NCBI RefSeq assembly: GCF_001757105.1
Contig: NZ_MDHN01000045.1
Coordinates: forward strand, 53,363-117,362
Direction: 5' to 3'
DNA length: 64,000 bases
Source: Alteromonas confluentis
GTDB lineage: Bacteria > Pseudomonadota > Gammaproteobacteria > Enterobacterales > Alteromonadaceae
Shown piece by piece: positions 43,938 to 53,561 of the stretch. The notes beneath the pieces were generated by a model. The model saw only the letters and a program-made list of their open reading frames with translations. It did no database searches and had not been told where the DNA came from. Both the position numbers and the translations under genes were made by a program. Every line of letters begins with the position of its first letter. The first letter of the stretch is position 1.

Positions 43938-44813
43938 TTGACCTGGATATTTCTTACCCTGGGCGCAGTCCTTTTTCAAACGTTCAGAAATGCCTTCCAA
44001 AGCAAGCTCGGTGCAAAAGTAAATACCTCCGGCGTCACCCTCGCCCGCTTTCTTTTTGCTCCACCTATCGCGCTTGTATATCTTCTCGGCCTGTATCAGT
44101 TTTATTCGGTATCGGTACCTTCATTTTCAATGAAGTTCATTGGGTTTGTTTGTATATCTGCAGTGATGCAAATTGTCGCCACCTTCTTAATGGTGACGCT
44201 ATTTAAGCAAAAAAACTTTGCTGTAGGCGCCGGGCTGGCAAAGAGTGAAGCATTGGTGGCAGCAGTGCTTGGTACGCTGTTTTTCGGTAGCCAGCTCTCG
44301 CTACTCGGCTGGGTTGGAATTGTTGTCGGCGCTGTTGCTGTTTTTGTATTAAGTGGTGCAACCCGAAAGGGTGAACTAAGCATTAAAACGGCGCTAATTG
44401 GTCTTGCCTGTGGCGGTAGCTTCGCCCTTACCTCTTTGTATGTCCGTGAAGCCGCTCAATTACTCGACGTACCGTTTCCGGTTAGCGCCGCCTGGGTGTT
44501 GTTATGGGTGTTGTGTGTGCAAACCGCACTACTGGCCGGCTACATCGCGGTAAAAGAACCCGAAGTGTTTGGCCAACTTCGCCGTCAATTACCGCTCACG
44601 CTGGCTGCCAGTACAACCAGTTGCTTTGGTTCTATGTGCTGGTTCAGTGCCATGAGTATTCAGTATGTGGCTTATGTGAAAACACTCGGTCAGGTTGAAG
44701 TGCTCACCACCATGTTGATATCCGCATGGATGCTTAAAACTCCGGTTAAACGGAACGAAATAGCCGGCTTGCTGTTAATCTCGGCAGCGGCCATTTGTGT
44801 CATGTGGACCTAA
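43938..44813 (+). CDS. EamA/DMT-superfamily transporter
   Basis: The 291-residue inner-membrane protein has about ten hydrophobic spans in two EamA repeats, with conserved ends such as SEALVAAVLGTLFFGSQLSLLGWVGIVVG and KTLGQVEVLTTMLISAWMLKTPVKRNEIAGLLLI. DMT exporters move amino acids, sugars or other metabolites; the substrate is unknown. The start is TTG at 43938 with a GGGA-type site 9-12 bases upstream; no better ATG fits. Confidence 0.8.
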   Translation: MTWIFLTLGAVLFQTFRNAFQSKLGAKVNTSGVTLARFLFAPPIALVYLLGLYQFYSVSVPSFSMKFIGFVCISAVMQIVATFLMVTLFKQKNFAVGAGLAKSEALVAAVLGTLFFGSQLSLLGWVGIVVGAVAVFVLSGATRKGELSIKTALIGLACGGSFALTSLYVREAAQLLDVPFPVSAAWVLLWVLCVQTALLAGYIAVKEPEVFGQLRRQLPLTLAASTTSCFGSMCWFSAMSIQYVAYVKTLGQVEVLTTMLISAWMLKTPVKRNEIAGLLLISAAAICVMWT

Positions 44814-44828
44814 CCGTTGCTTCGCCTA

Positions 44829-44854
44829 ATGCCGCCATATAACAATGGCGGCAT
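44829..44854 (+). terminator. Hairpin after the DMT transporter gene
   Basis: ATGCCGCCAT, loop ATAACA, ATGGCGGCAT: a perfect 10-bp stem 15 bases past the stop. The T-tract is poor. Confidence 0.6.
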
Positions 44855-45027
44855 TCACCATTAAATAGTTATTCAGACCACATTTAGCGACTCTTCAAAT
44901 TCACCATATCTTACAAATAAAAATAACATACTGATTTAAAACATATTATTTCGTTTTCCACACCTTGGCATGCACGATGCTCATAACCGCCTATAACTAA
45001 TAACAGTTCACCTTGCGGGTTTTGACC

Positions 45028-46095
45028 ATGGAAACGAAGAAAACACATCTGTTAGCCGCCTCTCTTACTCTAGGGATGCTCACCTCACTACTCACTGGCT
45101 GCGGCGATGCTGGCGCCGTAGACGATAAGAAAAAAGACGTTATTGTTGTTAGCATTCCGGTGGAAACCACCACCATTACGCGGGGTGTCATTTCTTCAAA
45201 TTACGCCACCACAGCGATCCTCGAAGCCAAGGAAGAAGCGTTTGTGGTCGCCAGAGCAGCCGGGATCATTGAACACATTTTGGTTGAAGAAGGCGATTAC
45301 GTCGAGAAAGGCCAGGTGCTGGCGCAACTCGATAAACGTCGATATGAATTGAACCTCGAAAAGGCTCGGGCTGATCTAGCTGGTATCGAGCAGGAACTGG
45401 CGAAAATTAACAAGGTTTACTCCCGTAAACTGGTGAGTGATGATGCATTTCAAAAGCTCACGGCACAGTATCAATCTGCACGCGCCAATGTAGAGTTAGC
45501 CGAATTGGATTTAAAAGAAACCACCATTACCGCACCGATCAGCGGCTACATTGCAGAGCGCAATGCGAAGGTGGGGAACCTCACCGAATCATTCCAACGT
45601 GAACGCATGTTCCACATTGTTCAGCAAAAAGCCCTACAAGGTATTGTTTATCTGCCAGAAAGCGAGCTCTCTCGTATTAAAAAAGCACAAGCCGCTACCC
45701 TTACAATTCCTGCCCTGGCGAATGAAACCGTGACCGCCCGGGTAGAACGGATCAGTCCGGTCATCGATGCCACCACCGGCACATTTAAAGTGACGCTAAC
45801 CGTTGCCAACGACAATGAACAATTAAAGGCTGGCATGTTCTCCGAAGTTGCGCTGAATTATGACACCCGTTCAGATACACCATTGTTACCGCGCCAGGCA
45901 TTAATCAGTATTGATAATCAAAGCACTGTGTTCGTGGTGCGCGAAGGAAAAGCGCTAAAAGTACCCGTTACCTTGGGTTTCGAAAACAGCGATATGGTTG
46001 AAATTACCAGCGGCCTGGTAGGCAGCGAGACCGTGGTTACCGTCGGTCACCAGAACCTCAAGGACCAAACCCCAGTTGAAGTTGTAAACAGCTGA
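45028..46095 (+). CDS. RND pump periplasmic adaptor lipoprotein
   Basis: From ATG 45028 the protein has 355 residues, with a lipoprotein signal and lipobox LLTGC (Cys about residue 25); a TTG five codons upstream is an alternative. Lipoyl halves are VVARAAGIIEHILVEEGDYVEKGQVLAQLD and ITAPISGYIAERNAKVGN, separated by a short helical hairpin (NLEKARADLAGIEQELAKI). First gene of a three-gene operon with two RND permeases. No outer-membrane channel gene follows. Confidence 0.9.
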   Translation: METKKTHLLAASLTLGMLTSLLTGCGDAGAVDDKKKDVIVVSIPVETTTITRGVISSNYATTAILEAKEEAFVVARAAGIIEHILVEEGDYVEKGQVLAQLDKRRYELNLEKARADLAGIEQELAKINKVYSRKLVSDDAFQKLTAQYQSARANVELAELDLKETTITAPISGYIAERNAKVGNLTESFQRERMFHIVQQKALQGIVYLPESELSRIKKAQAATLTIPALANETVTARVERISPVIDATTGTFKVTLTVANDNEQLKAGMFSEVALNYDTRSDTPLLPRQALISIDNQSTVFVVREGKALKVPVTLGFENSDMVEITSGLVGSETVVTVGHQNLKDQTPVEVVNS

Positions 46096-46120
46096 TTTTA
46101 TTTTAAAAGGACTGTTTACT

Positions 46121-49100
46121 ATGAATATCGTAAAACTGGCGGTTAACCGCCCGGTAGCTATCGCCATGTTCACCGCAGCCATCTTACTTTTTGGTATGGT
46201 GTCGTTGAGCAGGCTCTCCGTTAACCTACTCCCTGAACTCTCCTACCCAACCTTAACCATTCGCACAGATTACGAAGGCGCAGCGCCTGCCGAGTTGGAA
46301 CAATTGGTAAGCAAACCCATTGAAGAAGCGGTCGGCGTGGTGAAAGGCGTAAAAGATGTGCGCTCCATTTCCCGGGCTGGGCAATCGGATGTCGTTTTAC
46401 AGTTCAGTTGGGGTACCGACATGGACTTTGCAGCGCTTGAAGTACGTGAAAAGCTCGACATTCTGCAATTGCCCCTGGATGTTGAGAAACCCCGCCTGTT
46501 GAAATTCAATCCAGGCATGGACCCGGTGATGAAGCTCGGTTTGTCACTCAATGAAAATGCCGCAAGCAGCAATACTGAACAGCGAATTAGTCAGATGAAA
46601 ACGTTACGACTTTTTGCTGAAGAACAAATTAAACGCAAACTGGAGTCGGTTGAAGGTGTCGCATCAGTTCGCTTAGGTGGCGGACTGGAAAATGAAGTTC
46701 AGGTACTGGTAGACCCTCGTAAAGCCAGTCAGCTGGGCGTAAGCATGAGTCAGATCATCACCCGTTTACAGGAAGAAAATGTGAATGCCGCCGGTGGGCG
46801 TCTAAACGCGAGTTCGCAGGCCTTCCTGGTAAGAACACTGAACGAATTCGACAGCCTTAACGATATTGGAAACGTGTTTATCAGCCAGTTCGAGGGCCGT
46901 AATGTTCAACTTAAAGACGTGGCAAGCATCCAAAACAATTACAAAGAGCGAGATGCTATCACCCGTTTTAACGGTGTTGAAGGTACTGAAATTGCCATTT
47001 ACAAAGAAGGCGATGCCAACTCCGTAGATGTGGCCCGCAGTGTTAATCAAGAGCTCGCTTCTCTGCATGACGCTTTGCCACAGAATTACCATCTGGACAC
47101 TATCTATAACCAAAGTACCTTCATAAAGCAGGCTATCGATGATGTAAAAACATCAGCGATTATCGGTGGCTTACTCGCCATGCTTGTCATCTACCTGTTC
47201 CTGCGAGATTTCTGGACCACCCTGATCATTTCCGTATCGATCCCTGTTTCAGTTATTGCCACTTTCAATTTAATGTACGGTAACGATATCAGTCTGAACA
47301 TCATGAGCTTGGGTGGTATTGCCTTGGCAGTGGGCCTGCTGGTTGACAACAGTATAGTGGTACTCGAAAACATCGACCGTCACCGTAAATCTCAACCGGG
47401 TGACAATGCCCGGGCTGCCGAGCGAGGCACCCGGGAAGTAGCAGGTGCTATCGTTGCTTCAACCCTCACAACCATGGCCGTTTTCGTACCATTGATTTTT
47501 GTAGAGGGCGTGGCCGGTCAGTTGTTTAGCGACCAAGCGATGACGGTGTCATTTGCTCTCGCTGCGTCTTTGATTGTCGCATTAACCTTGATCCCAGCGC
47601 TGGCAGCCCGTTCACGAAATACTTCGCCCGCCCACGGTGATACCTTTGAAACACCACCAAAGCCGCCACGACAGGGTTTTGTCGCCTGGGCAGTATTTGC
47701 GCTAACCTTGCCGTTTCGTGTGGTATTTGTTTATTTACCCTATGTACTAATGACACTTTGCCTGGGCCTTTGGCGGGTAACATCGATGGTACTGGGGTTT
47801 ATATTTCGACCGCTCACCGCTTTTGTGGCAATAGGCTTTTCTTTACTTGAACGTACTTACGATAACGTTATTCGTGCGGCACTCAAGAAACCTGTTTCAG
47901 TGCTTGGCATTGCTGCCCTGCTCACCGGTTCATCCTTACTGCTGATCCCTGGCATTGGCGTAGAGCTTATACCTAAGATGTCGCAAGGTGAATTTTACGC
48001 AGAAGTAAATTTACCGGCTGGCTCCCGGGTTGAACGAACCGATGCGCTCTTGGCAGAACTAGCTGAGGTGACAAATGCACAACCCCATGTGGCACGTACG
48101 TATTCTCTTGCTGGAACCGGTAGTTTGTTAAGTGCGGCGCCCTCGCAAGGCGGCGATCATTGGGGACAGTTAAACGTAGTGATGCAGCCAGGCAGCAGTC
48201 AAACAGACATTGATGCCGTTAAACAAAATATGCGTGCGTTTTTGGCGTCTAAAGCGGGTGTACAAAGTAAGTTTGGCGAGCCAGAACTCTTCAGTTTTGC
48301 CGCTCCATTGCAAATACAGCTTCAGGGGTATGAACTGTCACAATTGCAACGTTACAGTCAGTTAATCATGGACAGACTAGAACAAGATTCGCGATTTACC
48401 GATATTACAACGACATTGCAGTCTGGTAACCCAGAACTCAAGATTGCCTTTAATGAAGCTCGCCTGGCCAGATTAGAGCTCGATGCAAAAGCGGTATCTG
48501 ATGTTATTGCTGCTCAGGTTGGCGGCACGGTGGCAACACAATACAGTCTTGAAGATCGAAAAATCGATGTATTGGTTCGCAACCAGCAGCGACAGCGGGA
48601 TAACGTTGACGACGTACGCAATATCATTGTTAATCCTGACAGTGATTATCCAGTACCGCTCTCTGCTGTAGCCGATGTGTTCATGAGCACCGGTCCGGGG
48701 GAAATTACCCGCGTGGGTCAACAACGAGTGGTGCTAATTAGCGCTAACCTGGCCTATGGCGATCTGGCTGAAGCCGTTAGCCAGGCTGAAGATCTCCTCG
48801 CTACAGTGTCACTGCCACTATCCATGAAAGCCAAAGTAGCCGGTCAAAGCGAAGACATGGAAGAAAGCTTTGCCTCACTGCAATTTGCTCTCGCGCTGGC
48901 AGTATTCATGGTTTACCTGGTTATGGCCTCCCAGTTTGAGTCGCTTTTACACCCGTTACTTATTTTGTTTTCAGTACCTTTAGCCGGTGCCGGCTCCCTG
49001 TTCGGATTGTGGATCACAGGAACCAATGTATCCGTAGTGGTGTTTATCGGTTTAATCATGCTATGCGGCATTGTGGTAAACAACGCCATTGTGTTGGTGG

Positions 49101-49414
49101 ACAAAATTAACCAGTCGCGGGCAGCAGGCATGCAGAAACAAGCAGCCATTATCGACGCAGGCAAAAGCCGATTGCGCCCCATCATTATGACCACCCTCAC
49201 CACCGTACTGGGGCTATTACCCATGGCTATTGGTTTTGGTGATGGCGCGGAAGTGCGCACACCAATGGCTGTAACGGTCATTTTTGGACTGGTGTTTGCC
49301 ACCCTGCTCACACTGGTGTTAATTCCAGTTTTGTATCAATTGTTTGATACCAAAACGTTCCGTACGACAAACACAGAACTGGCGAACGAAAGCGGAGAGC
49401 GTACTTATGGATAA
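46121..49414 (+). CDS. RND-family efflux permease (first of tandem pair)
   Basis: The 1097-residue protein has the RND layout, with an ~80-residue insertion in the cytoplasmic/membrane region near residue 500-570 (SPAHGDTFETPPKPPRQG and extra hydrophobic segments). Span 4 reads LLVDNSIVVLENIDRH: the second of the two AcrB proton-relay Asp is Asn. In span 10 the AcrB Lys is Asn (VVNNAIVLVD). ATG follows AAAGGACTG. It lies 25 bases after the adaptor gene and overlaps the next permease gene by 8 bases. Confidence 0.9.
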   Translation: MNIVKLAVNRPVAIAMFTAAILLFGMVSLSRLSVNLLPELSYPTLTIRTDYEGAAPAELEQLVSKPIEEAVGVVKGVKDVRSISRAGQSDVVLQFSWGTDMDFAALEVREKLDILQLPLDVEKPRLLKFNPGMDPVMKLGLSLNENAASSNTEQRISQMKTLRLFAEEQIKRKLESVEGVASVRLGGGLENEVQVLVDPRKASQLGVSMSQIITRLQEENVNAAGGRLNASSQAFLVRTLNEFDSLNDIGNVFISQFEGRNVQLKDVASIQNNYKERDAITRFNGVEGTEIAIYKEGDANSVDVARSVNQELASLHDALPQNYHLDTIYNQSTFIKQAIDDVKTSAIIGGLLAMLVIYLFLRDFWTTLIISVSIPVSVIATFNLMYGNDISLNIMSLGGIALAVGLLVDNSIVVLENIDRHRKSQPGDNARAAERGTREVAGAIVASTLTTMAVFVPLIFVEGVAGQLFSDQAMTVSFALAASLIVALTLIPALAARSRNTSPAHGDTFETPPKPPRQGFVAWAVFALTLPFRVVFVYLPYVLMTLCLGLWRVTSMVLGFIFRPLTAFVAIGFSLLERTYDNVIRAALKKPVSVLGIAALLTGSSLLLIPGIGVELIPKMSQGEFYAEVNLPAGSRVERTDALLAELAEVTNAQPHVARTYSLAGTGSLLSAAPSQGGDHWGQLNVVMQPGSSQTDIDAVKQNMRAFLASKAGVQSKFGEPELFSFAAPLQIQLQGYELSQLQRYSQLIMDRLEQDSRFTDITTTLQSGNPELKIAFNEARLARLELDAKAVSDVIAAQVGGTVATQYSLEDRKIDVLVRNQQRQRDNVDDVRNIIVNPDSDYPVPLSAVADVFMSTGPGEITRVGQQRVVLISANLAYGDLAEAVSQAEDLLATVSLPLSMKAKVAGQSEDMEESFASLQFALALAVFMVYLVMASQFESLLHPLLILFSVPLAGAGSLFGLWITGTNVSVVVFIGLIMLCGIVVNNAIVLVDKINQSRAAGMQKQAAIIDAGKSRLRPIIMTTLTTVLGLLPMAIGFGDGAEVRTPMAVTVIFGLVFATLLTLVLIPVLYQLFDTKTFRTTNTELANESGERTYG

Positions 49415-52400
49415 GCAAGAAGTGCCGTCGCCGCGCAGTTCAGGAGCGGGTTTAGCCAGGTTTGCCCTGAGTCATCCGGTCACCGTGTGTATGTGCTTTT
49501 TATCAATGCTGATTTTCGGTGCAGTGGCGTCACGTTTACTGCCACTGGAAAAATTCCCGGGTATTGATATTCCACAAATCGTTGTGGAAGTCCCCTACGA
49601 AGATGCCACCCCCGCTGAAGTTGAGCGCATGATCACTCGCCCGCTTGAGGAGGTACTCGCTACCATGTCGGGTATCAAGCGCATACAGGCCACATCTTAT
49701 GAAAACCGTGCCCAGGTGTTCATTGAATTCGACTGGGATGAGAACATCAAAGCCAAGAGCATTGAGGCCCGGGAGAAAATTGATACCATCCGCAACACGT
49801 TACCAGATGACGTTGAACGTATTCTGGTGTTTAAATTCAACACCAATGATATGCCCGTTTTTCAGTTACGGGTGTCCAGTGAGCGAGATTTGAGTAACGC
49901 TTACGATTTATTAGATCGCAATCTTAAAAAACCATTAGAACGCGTGCCCGGCGTATCCAAAGTGGAACTCTATGGTGTACTGAAAAAGCAAATCGTGATC
50001 CACCTGAATCCCACCAAATTGACTGCTATGAACATCGATACGCCAGCATTAGTGCAGCGCTTGCGTCAGGCTAATTTTTCAGCCAGCGCAGGTGCCCTCG
50101 GCACAGAAAATAAAGTGTTGGTGAATCCCATGGGCGAATTCACCCACATTGACGACTTCAAGAACTTTATCGTGCGTCCCGGCGTGAAGTTAAAGGACAT
50201 TGCCGACGTTGGCCTAGAAAGTCCTGAACGCGACGAAGGTCGTCATCTTGATCGCACTTATGCCGTTGGCTTTAACATTTATCGCGAATCCGGAAGCAAC
50301 CTGGTTGAAGTGGCCGACAGCGTGATGGCGGTCATTAAGAAAGCAGAAACGGACCCAGAATTTAACGGTATCAACTTATTTGTCATGGAAGATACTGCTA
50401 AAAGCGTGAGCTCCTCCCTTGGCGATCTCATTGCCGCCGGATTGCTAGGTGCGCTACTATCGGTGATTGTTTTGTATGCCTTTCTCAGACAGCTGTCTTC
50501 TACGCTTATCGTCGTGCTCTCTGTGCCCTTTTCAATTTGTATCACCCTTGGCCTCATGTACCTCATGGGTTACACGTTAAACATACTGTCACTGATGGGA
50601 TTAATGCTGGCCGTGGGCATGCTGGTAGACAATGCCGTTGTCGTCACCGAGAGTATTTTTCAGGCTCGTCAAACCGACAGCAACGCGCTGCGCGCAACAC
50701 AAACCGGCATAAACCGGGTTAGCCTGGCAGTTATCGCGGGTACCGCCACCACCGCTATTGTGTTCTTGCCAAATATTGTTGGCGTAAAAATCGACATCAC
50801 GATTTTCCTCGAACACGTGGCCATTGCGATTTGTATTTCTCTGTTTGCTTCGCTGTTGTTGTCGCAAACATTGATCCCGTTACTGGTCTCAAAAATAAAA
50901 GTGCCGGAACAAAAAAGCTTGAGCCAACCTGGTTACATTACCCGCTACGGCAACGTACTTAGATGGTCGTTGAAGCACCAAAAAGTCACCGGTTTAATTG
51001 CCATGATTATTTTGCTCAGTACGGCGATCCCCATGGGGGCTGTTAGTGGTGACGATGAAGGTAACGACGACGAAGACGGATTCTGGCTGAACTACCACAT
51101 TACCCAGAATTACAGTTTGGAAGAAGTAGAACGCACCGTGGTTAAGATGGAAGAGTTTCTGTATAGCCACCAGCAGGAATACCATATCAAGCAGGTTTAT
51201 AGTTATTTCGAAGCGGGGCACGCCACCTCCCGTATCACCCTGGAAGATGAACTGCCGGTCCCGGCGTCAGCCATTAAAGACATGATCCGCGAAGACATGC
51301 CAAAGTTTGCTCGTGCTCGCCCGTCTTTTCAATGGAACAGCGGTGGTGGCGGTGGTGTTCGATTGACGTTATTAGGTGATTCCACTACCCGCCTGCGTGA
51401 ACTGGCTGACAATATCGTTCCCGTGCTCGCATCTATCGATGGTTTAGACGATGTGAAAGCCGACGTCGGGGCAGTAAAACAGGAATATCAAATTAAGGTT
51501 AACAGTGAAAAAGCCTGGCGTTTGGGCATAAAACCCCGAGATGTTGCCAGTCTTATCAGCACGGCATTACGTGGCAGTAATCTGCGAACGTTCCGCTACG
51601 GCGACAGTGGTGAAATAGGCGTTCAGTTGAAGTTTGGTGAACCTGAAGCAGCGTCGTTGCAAACATTAAAAAGCGTTGTGATCAGCCAACAAGATGGTCG
51701 CCCGATAACCCTTGATATGGTGGCGAATATTACCATGAAGCCTCAACTTTCAGAGATCCGCCGTTTTTATCGCCAAACCGCCCTTTCCATTGGCGCAAAC
51801 CTCAGTGAAGAACTCACCGTTGAAGAAGCGCGCGAACGTATTGAAAATGCCATGCAATATATTGTCATGCCTACCGGCTATCAGTGGACGTTAGATGGCA
51901 GTTTTCGCCGGCAAGACGAAGCCACGGCGGTGATGCAGATGAACATGCTGTTGGCCATCTGCATGATTTATATTGTTATGGCTGCCCTGTTTGAATCCAT
52001 TTTGTTACCTACAGCGGTAATCACGTCATTGTTATTCTCGTTTACCGGCGTTTTCTGGGCCTTTTTGATTACAGGCACCGCCATGTCGGTAATGGGAATG
52101 ATTGGCATGCTAATCCTAATGGGCATTGTGGTGAACAATGGCATTGTGCTGGTAGACCGTATCAATCAGCTAGTGGTTCAGGGTGTGTCTTTATATGAAG
52201 CGGTTATTGAGGGTTGCATGACACGTATTCGCCCGGTGTTAATGACAGTAGCCACAACGATTTTAGGATTGATTCCGCTCGCTGTAGGTACCACTAGAAT
52301 TGGTGGCGATGGCCCCGCTTATTCACCGATGGCGATAGCAATCATTGGGGGTTTGGTGTTTTCAACGCTTACCAGCTTAATTCTGGTTCCACTCACGTAT

Positions 52401-52493
52401 GTGGCGCTATTGCGTATGCGATATCAAGTGGACAAGATGCTAAGAAGTAGCAAATTGAAAGTGGACAGATTGCTGAGCGCTAAGTCCGGGTAG
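49407..52493 (+). CDS. RND-family efflux permease (second of tandem pair)
   Basis: From ATG 49407 the protein has 1028 residues. This start has GGAGA 8 bases upstream and overlaps the previous gene by 8 bases; a longer frame would add 21 residues of overlap. It is a complete RND permease, again with Asp-Asn in span 4 (GMLVDNAVVVTESIF) and Asn-Asn in span 10 (VVNNGIVLVDRI). Tandem unequal RND permeases suggest a heteromeric pump like MdtBC, though sequence similarity to MdtBC is not claimed. Confidence 0.9.
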   Translation: MDKQEVPSPRSSGAGLARFALSHPVTVCMCFLSMLIFGAVASRLLPLEKFPGIDIPQIVVEVPYEDATPAEVERMITRPLEEVLATMSGIKRIQATSYENRAQVFIEFDWDENIKAKSIEAREKIDTIRNTLPDDVERILVFKFNTNDMPVFQLRVSSERDLSNAYDLLDRNLKKPLERVPGVSKVELYGVLKKQIVIHLNPTKLTAMNIDTPALVQRLRQANFSASAGALGTENKVLVNPMGEFTHIDDFKNFIVRPGVKLKDIADVGLESPERDEGRHLDRTYAVGFNIYRESGSNLVEVADSVMAVIKKAETDPEFNGINLFVMEDTAKSVSSSLGDLIAAGLLGALLSVIVLYAFLRQLSSTLIVVLSVPFSICITLGLMYLMGYTLNILSLMGLMLAVGMLVDNAVVVTESIFQARQTDSNALRATQTGINRVSLAVIAGTATTAIVFLPNIVGVKIDITIFLEHVAIAICISLFASLLLSQTLIPLLVSKIKVPEQKSLSQPGYITRYGNVLRWSLKHQKVTGLIAMIILLSTAIPMGAVSGDDEGNDDEDGFWLNYHITQNYSLEEVERTVVKMEEFLYSHQQEYHIKQVYSYFEAGHATSRITLEDELPVPASAIKDMIREDMPKFARARPSFQWNSGGGGGVRLTLLGDSTTRLRELADNIVPVLASIDGLDDVKADVGAVKQEYQIKVNSEKAWRLGIKPRDVASLISTALRGSNLRTFRYGDSGEIGVQLKFGEPEAASLQTLKSVVISQQDGRPITLDMVANITMKPQLSEIRRFYRQTALSIGANLSEELTVEEARERIENAMQYIVMPTGYQWTLDGSFRRQDEATAVMQMNMLLAICMIYIVMAALFESILLPTAVITSLLFSFTGVFWAFLITGTAMSVMGMIGMLILMGIVVNNGIVLVDRINQLVVQGVSLYEAVIEGCMTRIRPVLMTVATTILGLIPLAVGTTRIGGDGPAYSPMAIAIIGGLVFSTLTSLILVPLTYVALLRMRYQVDKMLRSSKLKVDRLLSAKSG

Positions 52494-52512
52494 GGAAGAT
52501 TGCGGTGCTATT

Positions 52513-52560
52513 GAGCAGGGCGAATATCCAACGGAGGCATGGTATTCACCCTGTTCTTTA
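52513..52560. terminator. Hairpin between convergent RND and DUF3718 genes
   Basis: GAGCAGGGCGAATA (52513-52526) pairs with TATTCACCCTGTTC (52543-52556), with one mismatch and one G-U pair, then CTTTA. Probably serves both convergent genes. Confidence 0.65.
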
Positions 52561-52572
52561 GCCAACCCACAA

Positions 52573-52893
52573 TTAGCTACGTGAAACCAGGAACTCGTGT
52601 ACGTCTGATGCATCACGTTTTACTGAGAAATCAACCAGGTTTTCACCGTTACAAGTCAGACCGTCTTCAGCAGTAACCATACGCAGAACTTCACGCTCAG
52701 TTGCAGCGATACGTCCAACGTTACGGCTCAGGTTAACGCGCAGTGCACGAACGTCGTTAGTTGCAACAGCTTTACAGAAACCAGCAAATTGAGTGTCACC
52801 TACAAAACGGTATTCTTTGTCAGCAGCAAGTGCAGGCGAAGATACAGCAGCAACAGTTAATACAGCAGCGATAGATTTTACGATAGCTTTCAT
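52573..52893 (-). CDS. DUF3718 periplasmic protein
   Basis: The 106-residue protein has a Sec signal peptide ending ALAA (about residue 24). The mature part has two cysteines (FCKAVATND and GLTCNGENLVDF) that could form a disulfide, the pattern of DUF3718. Function is unknown. ATG follows a GAGGAAA site. It is monocistronic, with a long A/T-rich region upstream. Confidence 0.82.
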   Translation of the reverse strand: MKAIVKSIAAVLTVAAVSSPALAADKEYRFVGDTQFAGFCKAVATNDVRALRVNLSRNVGRIAATEREVLRMVTAEDGLTCNGENLVDFSVKRDASDVHEFLVSRS

Positions 52894-53561
52894 AGTTATT
52901 TCCTCAGAAGTTTTGGCGAACTTGTTGTTATTGCCTTGAGAACCCTGTGCCCTCTCGACGTTTATAGTTATCCTACAAAATGCGCGTTAATGCTGTTGTA
53001 TTATTGTTTCAGGTGGGTAACAGGTTAGTAAAACCTAATGTGTGCGTTTATTCACATTTATAAGCGATTGAATTGGCAAGATAAATACAAAACACATATA
53101 TTAAATAGGAATAATAAAAACAAATTAATGACAAATAAAATCTAAAAAATACGCTTGAAACGTCACTTTTTGCCGCCGCTAAACTGAAAGTTTAACAAAA
53201 TTTAACGGGTTTTCTGGGGTCAAGGCCCTTTAATTAGCACCTAATTCTGTAATAAAACTACATTTCAACCCTACTTTTGACTAAGTAAAGTGGTATTTTT
53301 TTGAGTAATCTTGCGTTTCGTTCGCTATTAGCCTGGCTACATTTTGCGCTTTTTGTTACCTCATTTCGTTCTTTCAGCGCCATTAACTCCCCCCTCCCGA
53401 TGAAAGCTATCTCAGTGATTTGCGGGTAAACAAATCAACGTGCAAACACTATTTTGCAATATCAGCATAAAATGATGATAAAGATAACAAAATCCACTTA
53501 ACATCCCCCTGCTCTATGGGATACCCTGTTCGACCTTATTTCACGACTAATCGATACCGCA
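52894..53561. other. 668-base intergenic region between DUF3718 and alaA genes
   Basis: The longest gene-free stretch in the window. It is A/T-rich, with several poly-A/T tracts near 53080-53150 and no convincing ORF, tRNA or hairpin with T-tract. A 9-codon ATG frame at 53401 lacks a ribosome site. Both divergent promoters must lie here. H-NS binding is plausible from the composition only. Confidence 0.5.

Noticed and set aside
53401..53430. Nine-codon leader-peptide-like frame upstream of alaA
   Set aside because: No ribosome site, no run of regulatory codons, and no terminator/antiterminator pair after it.
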